Assembly (NCBI GenBank): GCA_030018135.1
Contig: JASEGJ010000018.1
Location: forward strand, 1-23,610
DNA length: 23,610 bases
Origin: Candidatus Hodarchaeaceae archaeon
Lineage (GTDB): Archaea; Hadarchaeota; Hadarchaeia; Hadarchaeales; Hadarchaeaceae
Reading direction: 5' to 3'
A program made the translations under genes and the position numbers. Positions 23,484 to 23,610 of this stretch are shown piece after piece; position 1 is the first letter of the stretch, and each line of letters opens with the position of its first letter. The notes beneath the pieces are model-generated. The model worked only from the letters and a program-made list of their open reading frames with translations, made no database searches and was not told where the DNA came from.

Positions 23484-23506
23484 CCTAGAATAAAAATTCT
23501 CCTAGG
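23484..23506 (-). promoter_or_regulatory. Promoter of the island operon, with overlapping inverted repeat
   Basis: On the minus strand AATTTTTATT is a good TATA-like box about 25 bases before TTG 23467. CCTAGAAT and ATTCTCCTAGG flank the A-rich centre as an imperfect inverted repeat, which could be an operator overlapping the TATA box. Confidence 0.4.
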
Positions 23507-23516
23507 ATGCAAACAT

Positions 23517-23568
23517 TGAGCAGGATTTGAGTGGCTTCTTTGCCCAAATGGAGCTCAAATCTTGCTCA
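23517..23568. repeat. 15-base inverted repeat between the tRNA and the operon promoter
   Basis: TGAGCAGGATTTGAG (23517-23531) and CTCAAATCTTGCTCA (23554-23568) pair with a single mismatch around a 22-base loop. It lies just after the tRNA 3' end. It could terminate the tRNA transcript or be a recombination site. Confidence 0.5.
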
Positions 23569-23584
23569 TTTTACGAGAGTTGAG

Positions 23585-23610
23585 TGGTGGGGTCGCCGAG
23601 ATTTGAACTC
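23585..23610 (-). tRNA. tRNA gene, 3' end only (cut by window edge)
   Basis: Read on the minus strand, the T-loop TTCAAAT is followed by CTCGG (T stem 3' half), CGACCCC (acceptor 3' half), A (discriminator) and CCA, which here is encoded in the DNA. The preceding bases GAG match the T stem. The 5' acceptor half would be GGGGTCG, outside the window, and the anticodon is not visible, so the amino acid is unknown. Confidence 0.75.

Larger units (their letters stand above)
17992..23603. mobile_element. Putative integrated island between tRNA-end repeats
   Basis: The block is bounded on the right by a tRNA 3' end and on the left by a partial copy of it. All genes inside are on the minus strand, are accessory in type (PglZ-like, DNA methylase, nucleotidyltransferase, unknowns) and include broken ones. 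From about 20.2 kb rightward it is visibly richer in A+T than the core. No integrase is seen, so it would be a non-autonomous or decayed element. About 145 bases at its left edge (18010-18153) hold no gene; they contain the repeated word TTGGGCAA. Confidence 0.4.

Noticed and set aside
1-23610. CRISPR array or cas genes
   Set aside because: No regularly spaced direct repeats and no Cas-like proteins were seen.

Overview
The window is archaeal chromosome. It carries an archaeal DnaG, a CDP-archaeol synthase, pelota, an Hjc-type nuclease and an archaeal Lhr helicase. TATA-like boxes sit about 25 bases before several starts, and GTG/TTG starts are common. The phylum cannot be fixed from these genes alone. 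The core is gene-dense, with many 4-base start/stop overlaps and convergent genes that overlap by a few bases.

Layout. 1-1.6 kb: the end of an IS transposase, then a B12-binding radical SAM gene broken by at least six indels. 1.7-11.8 kb: intact core genes. These are carS, a phosphoribosyltransferase, a small zinc protein, a Toprim protein, a HAD phosphatase, a COG2426 membrane protein, dnaG, a RimI-like acetyltransferase, an Hjc-like gene coupled to pelA, a small membrane protein, and a metallophosphoesterase coupled to lhr. 11.9-14 kb: poorly conserved membrane or secreted proteins, two of them frameshifted. 14.1-17.7 kb: a second metallophosphoesterase, a 67-aa helical protein, an FAD dehydrogenase and a cysteine synthase-like enzyme. 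17.8-18 kb: a small membrane protein.

18.0-23.6 kb: a block of genes all on the minus strand, which looks like an integrated and decaying defence-type island. Its right edge is the 3' end of a tRNA gene cut by the window. Its left edge carries an imperfect direct copy of that tRNA end (16 of 18 bases). In transcription order it holds a 410-aa (403 aa from the ATG) helical protein, a PglZ-like protein (frameshifted), a 172-aa unknown, and a DUF1156-type DNA methylase cut off after its SAM motif. A second tightly overlapping set follows: a nucleotidyltransferase-fold protein, a 94-aa charged protein and a 301-aa unknown. This island is the best candidate for an incompletely described system.

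Two copies of a 16-bp palindrome, TGATACAYGTGTATCA, stand at 2981 and 14881. They may be sites for one regulator. Indels are confined to accessory genes while long core genes are intact, so true gene decay is more likely than poor sequence quality, although some indels lie in base runs.
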